A program made the translations under genes and the position numbers. DNA of 64,000 bases from contig JAJEKV010000059.1 of assembly GCA_021234155.1 (NCBI GenBank), positions 6,167,613-6,231,612 of the forward strand, in the 5' to 3' direction. Numbering within the stretch: position 1 is the first letter of the stretch; the number at the start of each line of letters is the position of its first letter. Shown here piece by piece: positions 35,335 to 47,330 of this stretch. The notes under the pieces are model-generated. The model saw nothing but the letters and a program-made list of their open reading frames with translations, was not told the origin of the DNA and ran no database searches. This DNA is from Isoetes taiwanensis. Its lineage: Eukaryota; Streptophyta; Lycopodiopsida; Isoetales; Isoetaceae.

Positions 35335-35409
35335 GGAGGCAATCGGTGGTTTTGTCCCGATGACCTATTAATCGCAGCCAATTGCTCTACCAATCGAAAT
35401 GGCACCTCC
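35335..35409 (-). pseudogene. tRNA-Cys-like, anticodon altered to GCG in context
   Basis: The anticodon arm reads ATTGG-CTGCGAT-TAAT, so the loop centre is GCG rather than GCA and the 3' stem strand is damaged. The T-loop is broken (GTTTTGTCCC on the plus strand). This is decay, not evidence of a new identity. Confidence 0.55.
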
Positions 35410-37950
35410 ATAAAAATAAATTTACAAGAAAACAAGAAGTCGAATAAATCTTATTGAGACAATTATATCATTTGAATTGGCCCATTGCAACAACAACATA
35501 TGTTTTAAGTTAAAAAAGTAAGAATATTCCATGCTAGTTTAAACATCACTTATTTAATAATGTGTTTGCACAATTCATTTTTTCCATGCTCAAATTTACG
35601 CAAATAATTGCCACGAACCGAGAATTACATTTGTGGAGTTCCAATTTAATTTTGTCATAGCTTGTGGCTACTTCGTTTGAAGTTCTTGATAGCCAAGTAG
35701 TTGAACTTTTGAATTCCATCCAATTTGTCATCAAGCATGTGGGGTAGAATTGAGAAGTATTTAGGCATAAACGCTTAAGATAATCTTAGTAAAAGATGGA
35801 GAAGAAGGGATTTACTTTTCGAGCTAAAAGGAATGACAGAACTGGTAAGTGGCCTATTGAATTGAGAAACCAATTGCTCTACTAGACACTCCGTAGAAAA
35901 CCAGTGCAGAATAAAACGAAATTCGGAATATTCATTATTTGAGACAATTATATCATTTAGATGACGTTAACTTATATGTTTTAAGTTAAATAGTAAGAAT
36001 ATTTAAAAGCCACTAGTTCGTATCCTTGACATAGCAAATGTGTTTTTACCATTTTCCAGTACTTTCGAAATTTCTTAAAATATTGCAATTCAGGGAGTAT
36101 ATTTGTAGAGTTCCAATTCTAATTTTGTATGAAAAATTTGTGTTTCTGTGAAGTTCTTGATGCTTTCCATTTTCCATGCCAATTCGCCAAATAATTACTT
36201 TTTAGGTCAATTGCCCTGTTGTAGGTTAATTCTTGTCCATAGGCTTTCTATTTGAGGTCTTGATAACCAGTAAGGTTAAGGAACTTTTTGGAATCTCCAT
36301 CCAATTTTGACGTGGGGTAGAAAATAGAAGTATTTTAGGCATAAGCTTAGATAATCTCATAGTAAAGAATAGGAAAGTTGCACTATCGAGGCAGCTAAGG
36401 CCAGAACGGGTTTGAGCCGTGGCTATATATTGGGTTGTGCTTAATTATACCAGTTATACCTCATAGAAAACAGAATTTTACCGGTGGTCTACAAAGTAAG
36501 AAGTGAATAAGTGAGACCATTAATAATTTTAGATTGGCCATTACAGCAACAACATATGTTTTAAGTTAAATGGTAAGGCTGTTCCATGCTTCCGTTTAAA
36601 CATCATTTCAATGTGTTTTCCATGTAAAATTTTAAATAATTGCGGTTGAAAATTGTATTTCAGCGGAGTTTCCAATTTAATTAGCGACTTGTATTCTTGT
36701 GAAGTTCTTGATGGCCGATAGTTGGAACTTTTTGAATCATCATCCATTTTCAGGATGGGGTAGAAATGAAATGTATTTGGGCGTAAAAGCACATTGGGCA
36801 ATCTTAGTAAAGATAGGGAAGGTTGCCACTGTCGCGACTGAGCTAAATAAGGCAGCTTGACAGGCGTGAGCTGTGTTGACCAGTATACAGCGACTATACC
36901 TCAAAAAATAAAATTTACAAAGAAACAAAATGAGATAAATGTATTACAGGGCGATTATATTGGTGGCTCATTTACAACAACAACATATGTTAAATAGTGG
37001 AATATTCATACTGATTTGAAATATCTTGTTTTATAATGTTTTACCATTTTTTCCACATGTAAAGTGCCACTTCAAATAATTGCCACCCGTCGCGGGAATT
37101 AATGCAACAGGTTTCTGATTAATTTGTATGAAGCATTCTGTTTGAAGTTCTTGATAAGCTCAGTGTTGAACATGAATCTCATCAGGTGTTTTATCATGGG
37201 GTGGGTAGAAGTATTTGACATAAAGCGGCTAAGATAATCCTTAGTAGAAAAAGGCAGAAAGAGGATTCATCAAAGCCAGCGAAACAAAGGCAGCAGGCTT
37301 AGGCGGTGAAGCCTATTGGACTACACAGCCCCAATTGCTCTACCTTTGAGCCTCTTATCCATGAAAACAAGTACAAATTCAAAAGCAGTGAATAAATCTT
37401 GTTAGAATAGGTATATGTTTAGATTGGCCTTTAACAACAACCTTATATATTTAAGTTATTGGTAAAGAATGACTAGAAGAAGCCTACAATTTAAATCCTT
37501 TGAACATTAGTGTTTGTTTTTCATAACAAATTCGCAAACCAATTTACCGCAGAGTCAGAATTTCTTGTAGGTTCATTTAATTTGTCATAGTCTTGTAATC
37601 TTGTTTGAGGATTTCTTGATAAGCCAAATGAGTTGAACTTTGAATCATCCATCTGGTTTATCACATAGGGGTAGAATTGAGGAAACGTTCGATAGCGCTT
37701 AAGATAATCTTGGTAAAAGATAGGGAAAGAGTTACTATAAAGGTATGTGAAATAAAAGGAAACCGGTGACATTGACCTATTGGGCCGAAACCAATTGCTC
37801 TATGACTATACACTCAAAACAAATTTTGGTCAAAGCAAAATTCGGAATAATCTTATTGAGACAACTATATCATTTGAGATTCTGGCCCATTCTTGTACCA
37901 ACATATGTTTTAGTTAAATAGTAAGGTATTCCATGCTAGTTTTAATACAT

Positions 37951-38446
37951 GACTGGAAGGAATAAAGATTGTTAAAGGTGAGGTGAAAATTTTGGATGGA
38001 GACCAAGTCTCCTATTACTATTAATGATTATGAAGGCATTTGGCTGGTGACTAAAAAGTGAACAGTGACACCCTTTGGGGAGGCCTCTGAAGGCGTTGGC
38101 ATTTTGAGAAGATGGTGGGGTCTCTTGTCCAGTGAAGGCTTGAGCAGTAGTCTCATATAGTGCCTTTTTCTGGGTCTTTGCGGCTCAGGCCGAGATTAAT
38201 CGCGGAAGACAAAGCTACTTCACCTTTGTCCTCGGGTATCTTGGAGGCATTTTAGAATTGGCATCCCTATACGTCTGTCGAGTTTTCTTTTGATGGTTTC
38301 CTCAAATGAACAAATACTACGCTATACTTGCGGGTTACTTTATCGTGCGATGCAGTTTAAGGCTATCAAGCTGCTATGAACAGACCATCAATAAATGTAT
38401 TGTACCTTGGTAAATAAAAAAAATAAAATATACCTTAAAAAAAAAA
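37951..38446 (+). mobile_element. 0.5-kb poly(A)-tailed retroposed insert
   Basis: Satellite sequence stops after GCTAGTTTTAATACAT and resumes at 38447 with TCATGTGTTTGCAA. The 496 bp between is unrelated to the unit, more GC-rich, carries AATAAA at 38391 and ends in AATAAAATATACC and a 10-A run. Only CATG is shared by the two flanks, and about 12 bp of the unit is missing, so the target duplication is unproven. It has no A/B-box promoter, so it is not an obvious tRNA-derived SINE. A 5'-truncated LINE or a processed retrocopy is more likely. Confidence 0.6.
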
Positions 38447-41400
38447 TCATGTGTTTGCAATTTTTCCATATAAGAAATTTTCATGAAACCAATTGCACGG
38501 TCGAAATTTACTGTTTTGTGGCAGTTTCAGATTTAATTTGTCATGGCTACTCTTTGGGATTCTTGATAGTAAGTAAATTTGAACTTTTTGGAATCTCCAT
38601 CAATTTTGTCAGTTCAGGGTAGGCGAAATATTTAGACATATAGCAGATAATCTTAATGAAAAGAAGATAGGGGAAAGGTTGCTATCAAGACGAGCTAAAA
38701 AGGAGGCAGCAGTTTGGTAGATGACCTGTCGTTAGCGAAGCGTTATACCGGTTATATCATAGAAACAAATTTGAAATTAAACAAGTGGATAAATCTTGAA
38801 CCTTCTCTCATTTAGTTCGTACTTAACTATAACGGTTAAATGGTAAAGAATATTCCATGCTAGTTTAAATCCACTTGTATGTGTTTTCCATTTTCTTTCA
38901 ATTTAAAATATTGCAGTTACAGAATTACTTCATTGAGTTGTTTAATTTGTATAACAAACTTGTGGCATTTCTTGAAGTTCTTGAGTATTCTTAAATGATT
39001 CGAACACGAATCTCCATCGAATTTATGGGATACATAGGGTAAATATAGGAAATATTTTGCGAACGGCGGCAAGATAAATCTTAGTAAAAGAGAATGGGAA
39101 GGATTGCACTATCAAAGGCAGTAAAAAGAAAAGGGAGCCTTGGGTTTGTGATGACCTAATGGGTACATGAAACCAATTATAACTCTACAGACTATATCTA
39201 TAAAAATAATTGAAAAGCAAATTGAATAAATCTGTTGAACCGTTATATCTATTTAATTTCATTTGTACATATAACATATGTTTTCAGTTAAACTAATGAA
39301 TATTCCTTCCTTTAGATTTCAAACATTATTTTGCAATGCAACACACCATTTTCCACCCTTCGAAATTTAAATCATTGCATTAAATTGTTTGAGTTCTGGT
39401 ATTCATTTATCCTCATGCGGCAGCTCTTGTTGAGTTCTTGTGGCAATGGTTATGGTTTTGATCTCAATCAGGTTTATCACATGGGGGTAGAATTAGAAGT
39501 ATGGGCGTAGCTTAAGGCAATCTTTAGTAAAGAAGTGGTAGAAAGGGATTGCTTTCCTCAAGGCTGTACTGAAAGAAGGAGCCTTTAGACTTGGAACCAG
39601 TGACCTATTGAACAGCCGTTGTACTATATCTCCATGAAAACAAATTTTGATCAAAACAAAGTGGAATAATCTTATTGGAACAATTATATCATTGGACATT
39701 ACGCCATATATATATTTTAAAGTTATGTTAAGAATATTCCATATAGTTCGCTTATCACTTATTCCCATAATAAACTTTTTCCCATTTTTTCCATACTTTC
39801 AAAATTCGCCAAATAATTATATACGCGATTCGAAAATTGCTTCTTTATGGGTTCAATTTATTTAATCATGAACTCTGTTTGATGGCCAAGTAGTTTGAAC
39901 TTTTTTGAATCTCCATCAATTTATGGGGTGAAATTGAAATGTTACAGGCAACTAGATAAATCACAGTAGAAGGGTTGCTTTTCTCCGGGCATGAGCTAAG
40001 GCAGCAGGCTTAAAGCACGTGACCCTGTTGGTTGACCAATTGTATCCTACCACTGAGCTATACCTCCGCAGAAGAACAAATTTTGGAAGTGAAATAAAGA
40101 AGTGAATCAAATCACATTGGGGCAACTATATCATTTGAATTGGCTAACATCATATGTTTTACAAGTTTAAATAAGTAAGAATATTCCTTTAGTTTAAACA
40201 TCACTTGTTTCTACTAATAATGACACCTTTACCATTTTTTCATAACGAAATTTAAAATAATTTACCCTTGCGGTCAGAATTCTTTGTGGGTTCCAATTTA
40301 ATTTGTCATGGAAATTTGGCGGCTGGTTTGAAGTTCTTGATAGCAGTAGTTGAACTTTGAATCTCATCAAAGGTATGAGGGTAGAAATGGCACATAAGAC
40401 CATGTCTTAACAATTTTACACGAAATTATTTAGGCATAAGCAGCTAGATAATCTTAGCAAGTACAAGGATTGCACTATCCATGAACCTTGTGAGGCTAAA
40501 GCGGTAGATGACCTGTTGAACATCAATTGCTCTGCATGAGCTATACCTCCATAAAAATAAATTTACAGAAAACAGAAAATTGAATAGATACTTATTGACA
40601 ATTGTATCATTTGAGATTGATTTTGGTTAAATAGTAGGAAATATTCTATACTTTAGTTTGAAACATCATGTTTCACAATATGACACCATTTTCCATACTT
40701 TCGAAATTTCGCATCAAATTACGATTAAATTGCTATTTGTAGGTTTATTCATTTGTCACTTGACATTCTTGTTTGCAGAAGTCCTTAGTATGATAGTTTC
40801 ATTTTGAATCTGCATCAGAATTTATCATAGAGGGTAGAAACTAGAAATGCAGGTTTGAGCTGATATTTATTAGATTGCCTTCAATTATCTGCCATACGAT
40901 TTATACCTCCACAGAAAACAAATTTGCAAGTCACAAACAAAAATTGAATAATGATCTTATTGAACAACTATATCATTGGATGCAGCAAACAACATGTTTA
41001 GTTAAATGTTAAGAATATTTCCATGTAGTTTTAAACATCCTTGTTTGTAATATGTTTTTATTTACCATTATACTTTCAATTCATAAATCATTTTGGTTGA
41101 GGTACTGTTGGTAAGGTTCAATTTAGATTTGTACTTGTAGACATTCTTGTGAAGTTCTTGATAGCAATAGTTGGTTTGGATCTCCATCAGTTTCATGGAG
41201 AATTACAAGTAGGAAATGTTGAAAGCATAGCAACTTAGATAATCTTAGTAAAGATAGGAAAAGGATTTATCTATCAGTAAAGGAGGCAAATGGTTTGAAC
41301 TGACATTTTCTAATAGACAGGTGCTCTGGAACAAATTTGAAGATCAAACAACAAGATAAATCTTGGTGAGACAACTATATCATTTAATTGTAAATTCAAA

Positions 41401-42999
41401 TAAGAATATTTATTATAGATTTAAACATCACTTTGTTTGCGTAATATTCATTTTCGTTTTTCCTTTTCGAAATTATAAGCCATTGCACGGTTAGAAATTA
41501 CTATTTTAATGGAGTTCAATTTAATTTGTCATGGGCACTTGTGGCTCTCTGTATAGAAGTTCTTGATAGCAATAGTTGAACTTTTGCAGATCTCTCCATC
41601 AATTTGTCGGATGGGGGTAAGTAGAAGTATTTAGGCATAGCTTAGATAATCTTAGTAAAAGAAGATAGGAAGGATTTTTTACTATCAAAGACATTGTGAG
41701 CTAAAAAGGCAACGGTTTGAGCATTGACCTATTGAGTGACCAATTGCTCCTACCAGCGAGCTACACCTCCATAAAAATAAATTACAAAGAAAATAGAAGT
41801 CAGATAAATCTTACATTGAACAGATTGTCATTTTAGATTATTGGCCCATTGCAACTAACAACATATATTTTAAAGTTAAATAGTAGGAATATTCTATGCT
41901 GTAGTTTAAATATCATGTTTGATATTGTTTACCATTTTTCCATGCAAAATTTCATAAATAATTTACCCTTGGTCCAGAAATTTACTTTGGCATTCAATTT
42001 AATTTAATATGAGCTTGGCTTTCATTTTGAAGTTCTTGACAACAAGTAGTTGAACTTTTGAATCTCATTAATTTGTCTACATAGGGGTGAAATGAAGTAG
42101 GGTTTGATGATGACCTATTGAATTGCTAGCCAATTTAACTACCAGGTTCCTCCATAGAAATTGCAAGTCAAAGCAAGAAGTCAGACCAAATCTTTATTGA
42201 TATTATATAGTTGGCCCATTGCAACATGTTTTAAGTTAAATGGTAAGAATATTCCATGCTTCTTTGGCATCCCTTGTTTCGTAATGCTGTTTGCACCATT
42301 TTTCCATATACGAAATTCTTAAAATAATTGCCACGGTTGAAATTGCTATTTCAGTAAGGTTCAGCGTTGTTTGTCTTAGACTTGTGGCTCGCCAACTGGG
42401 ATTCTGGTAGTTGAACTTTGAATCTCCATCGAATTTTATGGATGGGGGTAGAAATGAGAAGTATTTAGGCCTTCAAGCTTAAGATAATCTTAGTAAAGAA
42501 ATGAGGAAAGGATTGCACTATCAAAGAGCCGAGCTAAAAGGCAACAGGGTTTGGTGATGACCTGTGGGTGTAGCCAATTTATCTGGTTACTTACCTCCAT
42601 GAAAATAAATTTGTGATCAAAACAGAAGTGAATAAATCTTGTGAGACTTAGCTATGTATCATTGGATGGCCCATTGTAGCAACATATGTTTTCAAGTTAA
42701 ATGGTAAAGATATTCCATCACGTTTAAACATCCACCCGTTTACGTAAATATGTTTTTCCATGCTCGAAATTCACGCCGCCGACCAGTACTTGCCGGTTGA
42801 GGGGAATTGCTATTTGGAGTTCCAATTTAATTTGTCATAAGACTTTGTATTTCTTTGGGATTCTTGATAGCAAATGGTTGAACATGAGATCTCCAATTTT
42901 GGCTAGGATGGGGTAGAAATGAGAAGTATTTTGGCATAAGCAGCAAGATAAATCAGTAAAGAATAGGGGGAAGGATTGCACTATAAGATGAGCTAAAAA

Positions 43000-43076
43000 G
43001 GAGGCAACCAGGTTGAATTTGTGCAGCCTATTAAGACTGCGACCAATTTAACCTACCCGCTGAGCTACTTACCTCC
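43000..43076 (-). pseudogene. tRNA-Cys-like, fuller copy with insertions
   Basis: It keeps GGAGGCAACCAGG at one end and GAGCTACTTACCTCC at the other. The anticodon arm (TTAAGACTGCGACCAA on the plus strand) still contains a GCA reading if the stem is shifted. Extra bases in the D-arm and acceptor make about 77 nt, so no proper fold forms. Confidence 0.55.
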
Positions 43077-44939
43077 TTAAAAAGAGAAATAAATTTGCAA
43101 AACAAAGTGGAATAAATCTTATTGAACAATTATATCATTATGGGTGTGATACAGCAAAGTTAAATAGTAGAATATTCCATGCTAGTTTAAACATCTTGTT
43201 TCATAATGTGTTTACACCATTTTTCCATGCTCGAAATTCATAAATAATTTACTGCAAGTCAGAAATTGTTGTTTGTAGGTTCAATTTAATTTGTCTACAT
43301 AGGCTTGTAGCCTTTGTTTGAACTTCTTGATAATGATAGTTGAACTTTTTTGAATCTCCATCCAATTTGTCACATGGGGTAGGAGTGAAAGCTAAGCAGC
43401 AGACTAATCTTAATAAAAGAGATAGAGGTTACTATCAAGGCAGGCTAAAGAAGGCACCCGGGTTTGAGCTGCAGTGACCTATTGGATTTCGACTAATTGC
43501 TCTACCTTTGACCTTTATATAAAAAATAATTTACAAAAACAAGAATGGATAAATCTTGTGGTTTTAATTATATACTCATTTGAATTGGCCTACATTGTAA
43601 CAATATATGTTTTAGGTTAAATAGTAAAGAATATTAACCATGTTAGTTTAAACATGGCTTACCATGTGTGTTTTGCACCATTTTTCCATACTTTCAATTC
43701 CTGCAAATAATTTACTTACGGGTAGGGAATTGCTATTTGTGGAATTCCGGGCATTTAATTTGTCAACAGAAGCGGCAACTCTTGTTTGAAGTTCTTTTTT
43801 TTTTTTTGGAAAAGGAAGGATTATATTAATCATAGCAAGTACACGCACAAAATAAGGCACCAGAAGCCATATCGAGGAGAAAGATAAATATAAGCGGAAT
43901 GACCAATTGTCCATTGGCAGCGAAAATAAAACAGGATCATCGGCCATATGCGGGATGGGGAGGCAGGGGTATAGGGCGGTAGGGTGCTGTGGGGATAAGT
44001 TAGGTGAAGGGAATCCGGGATAGTGGGAAGATCAGGAAAGAGTGCCATGGCGATGGGCATTGAAAAGCAAGGGGGCCATCCAATTAATCTCGGCCGGAGG
44101 TCAACAGCGTGTAACTCTTCAATGGGGTACTGGATAATGTCAATAACACACCAGGCTGCGGCTATACGCCTTTATGGTAGTATGGGCGCAAACAGAGAGC
44201 TGCTGAGTAAATGGGTTTCCGGCTCCAATAGACTTGTGGAGAATATAATGCATTTATGCTTTAGCCGGCAGAGGCTGGCGGCGTAGCTCTGGCAGAGGCT
44301 TGTGAAGTCTTTTGAATGGTGGTAGGAACATCATCGGTAGGATTGATCCTGACCTGAACCACACTGTTCCAAAGGCTGCAATCCACAAAAGGCATTCAAA
44401 TCAATCGAGGAAAGTCAAAAGATAAAATATTAAGAAAATGAACTTGGAAGGAACCCCAATTCCTTCCCAATCAGGCATCAAACTTCTCTAATTTGGGAGA
44501 CTTTACTGAGCAGCCGCATCTAATAAATTTCAAATTGAAATTAGGCTTCATCAATTAAGGTCCACACTTCTGTTTACGGAAAAACCTTCCTATGTTTCAG
44601 AACAATCAGGAGGGCTATTTGTAGAATTTTGTGCATTAACCTTTGGAATTACGGGCCTGAAAAATTGAAGCTCTTGGTTATGGAATGAAATGGGGGATTT
44701 TCAGGCCCGGCCAAGTCATACCATCTCAAGAATCACGGATATTTGCTTGGGAAGTGAAAATGTGTAACCTGCAGATTCATCATGATTGTTCTGCAGTGGC
44801 AGAGAGGAGCACTATGGTGGGTCTTAAAGTTTCTCTTGATCATGTTAGTGTTACTCGGGATAGCATTGCAGGATAGGCAGGAACGCTTTTATCTTAGGGC
44901 AAGCATGAAGTTTCCAGCTATTTGGAGATTTTCTTGAAA

Positions 44940-46410
44940 TTATACTTGGAAGAGGAATAAATACGGAGAGAGGCATGCTTTAGGGAAGGCATGCATGATG
45001 ATCTTACATATAGAAACTTTGAGGTCCTTAACCTTCCAGAAACCAATTGAGGAGGTGACTATGCTCACTTGCACCCATCTTTGCCTAAGTAGGACACACT
45101 TTCGCCTCTGTCGATCATGAGTAGCACCTCCAGCTTTCTTAATTATTTCCCAAGGAATCAATTCACTCATCATCAATGAGGTCTTTGACACTGCAAAATA
45201 TTAGCAGTGCCATTTTTGCTTGTAGGTGGCAGATAGCCACCTGCTTGAGTAGGAGGGGCCATACGGGGAGACCGGGAATATGGAAGTATCTCTCAGATTA
45301 GACAATTTTAATGTGATAAAGTTAGCGACCACTTTCTCCCAAGCTTTAAAAGATACTTCTGAGAAATGCATTTTATTTATAGAACTCATAAGCAAAATCT
45401 GGAAACATGGCAGGAGGACTTCAAGGGTTACTTTTATTAATCGAACCTAATAAAATCCATAGCGGAGATTGGAAACGAGATGGCTCCACACACATTTTAT
45501 AGCCCCAAGCACTTGGGCACTGGAGAAATAAGTTACATCCAAATACACGGCTTTTACTGTAATTGGTGATCCCAAAGCGAAGAATGTAGCACCTTGCCGG
45601 ATATACTCTTTAAACCACATTGCTCAATTTTGTTATAGGGAAGCAGCGGCAATCAAAGCCCGAAAATAGACATGGCTACTAGCAAGAACAGAGTTGGCAA
45701 TCAAATCACTTGACCGAGAGACAAAGAACCCTTAAGGAGGGATAAACTTTTCTGATCCTATTAATCAGAGTACGCCAGAAGCAATCTTATGGGACATATG
45801 AGCTGAGGAGGCTAAAAGAATTCAGTGGTAGCCGTAGAGAACAAGGCCGGTACCATGTATATTAAAGTCTGAGATACGAACCGCCAGTAGGATGGAACAG
45901 CGTCCGAGGTGATCCAGGCCGACACTGATTGTTGAAGTCTTGGATCCATAAAGTTCTTATATTGTCATTATAGAGCTCAGACATAGTAAAGGCTATCTCT
46001 TCGGCATATTGAAGAATGGAAAGAACATTTGTGGAATGTCGAGCATTTTAGAAGGCCATGGAGCACGCCCTTATCTTGAGTAAGAGGACCATTTTATTAA
46101 GGTAGCAGTGCAAAGAGTGGAGGAGCCGGGGAGGCAGCTAGCATCTCCCCTCTTTGAATGTGGAAAAACCAGTAGGAGTCCGTGGCAATAACACGCAGAA
46201 GTGGCATTTTGGACTAATCCCAGCTATTGAGCTTTAGTGAGGCGGATATGAATGTAATATGGTTCATGAGCTCTCTAAGAATTTCGGAAATAGATTCATG
46301 CGACATACAGTAAACGAGGAGATCTGGAACTTTGTTTTGGTCAATCTATTCGGTCACGGAAGCCTCATTTAAAATTATATAGTTATCCAAAATAGATCTG
46401 TTGGGAAGAA
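44940..46410 (-). pseudogene. LINE ORF2 reverse-transcriptase region, decayed
   Basis: Three RT blocks occur in the correct order on the minus strand. LPNRSILDNYIILNEA (46408-46361) corresponds to the plant LINE GRSILDN block. WFFHIQRG followed by PPLFALL (about 46171-46100) corresponds to the RG-RQGDPLSPLLF block. SILQYAEEIAF (46020-45988) corresponds to the catalytic ILQYADDT block. The catalytic Asp pair reads EE, so the enzyme would be dead even without the stops (for example the TAG at about 46346-46348) and frame changes between blocks. Further 3', a frame at 44940-45191 includes LIPWEIIKKAGG and KVKDLKVS, resembling the post-RT WEKICxPKxxGGLGVKDL region. Zinc-finger residues of the C-terminus were not identified. 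Confidence 0.85.
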
Positions 46411-47031
46411 ATCACGGTGTGAGGCATTCACTGTTCAGATTCTACCGGCTATAATCTTAACAACGCCTCAAAGTTGTAGTCAGGAGATGGAAGTATGCAT
46501 TCATTGTTTGAGGGGGGATTCAGTCATGGGGATGAGGAGATACTCAACGTGGAAGGTTGGATGAAATAGTCTCTTGCATCTCAGTTTGAACAGTGGATGA
46601 TGTCACTCAGCCTACCAATAGGCCAAAATTCATGAGAGTCGGTTGCGAAAACCATCTATACGGGACATACTCCGCTAAGCCTTCCATTTTTGTAGAGTTT
46701 CAAAGATTTCAGGAAGTTGAGGACTTGATCGTCATCATCCATCTTGTTAGGAGGACCAATGATATAGGAACTTCTGGATTTTCTGATCTTATCGAGGGTG
46801 TGCTTTAAAAAGATTAAGGTATAAAAAATCAGAAATTTTGAAGTGATTTCGCTTCTCATCTGTAAGTGGAACCTTGTTCGAATTCAGGCAGGTAATGGAG
46901 TTATTATTAACACCATTTCTATATAATTCTAAAGAACATTTCAGGAAGCTCATGATCAATTGATTGTACATCTTAATTTTACTCCTAGAGGCCATCCCTT
47001 TAACTTTGTGTTCTTCAAGGCTTTGATCTGA

Positions 47032-47330
47032 ATTTCATTGTTCCTCTCTCAAATGAAGAGAGTCATCCTAGGATTTGCCTTCAAGATCAGATCTATTCTT
47101 GATTTTGTTCCAGCAATTTGGATATTTATAAGCTTTCCTTTTTCAGACAAAGGTCTTTTCCCCATTGTTTCACCCAGGTCTTTGACTTTCTTCATTTTAT
47201 CAGTGGAAAGCACTTCATGGATTGGTGTTGGCCAATCTTTGGAGGAGAGGTAGAAAAGGGTGAACTCTTGACAAAAAAGACTAAATTTTACCCGGAGCAG
47301 AGGTCTTAAACTTGAAGAATTTCTACTTGC
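47032..47330 (-). pseudogene. Possible LINE ORF2 endonuclease segment
   Basis: A frame of nearly 100 codons without stops lies 5' of the RT blocks, as the apurinic-type endonuclease should. It contains GTKSRIDLIL, comparable to the SRIDRFL word near the C-terminal side of plant LINE endonucleases, preceded by KKVKDLGETMGKRPLSEKG, which resembles the variable stretch before it. The catalytic GDFN word was not found. The distance to the RT blocks is shorter than usual, so deletions are likely. Assignment rests on position plus one motif. Confidence 0.4.

Larger units (their letters stand above)
35167..43796 (-). repeat. tRNA-Cys satellite array, segment 2 (about 18 units)
   Basis: Same unit as segment 1 but more eroded, with spacings from about 357 to 500 bp. 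tRNA blocks (minus strand) start near 35335, 35828, 36398, 36849, 37287, 37757, 38702, 39133, 39574, 39999, 40490, 40847, 41279, 41706, 42092, 42537, 43000 and 43449. The word CCAATTGCTCTACC (A-box half) is the best kept, while the anticodon loop differs in almost every copy. A 0.5-kb poly(A)-tailed insert interrupts it at 37951. The segment ends in the unit word TGAAGTTCTT, duplicated by the LINE insertion. Confidence 0.9.

Noticed and set aside
43648-43947. Minus-strand frame starting MADDP, recalling an RT catalytic box
   Set aside because: It lies at the extreme 3' end of the LINE and crosses the poly(A) tail into satellite DNA; the real catalytic block is at about 46.0 kb.
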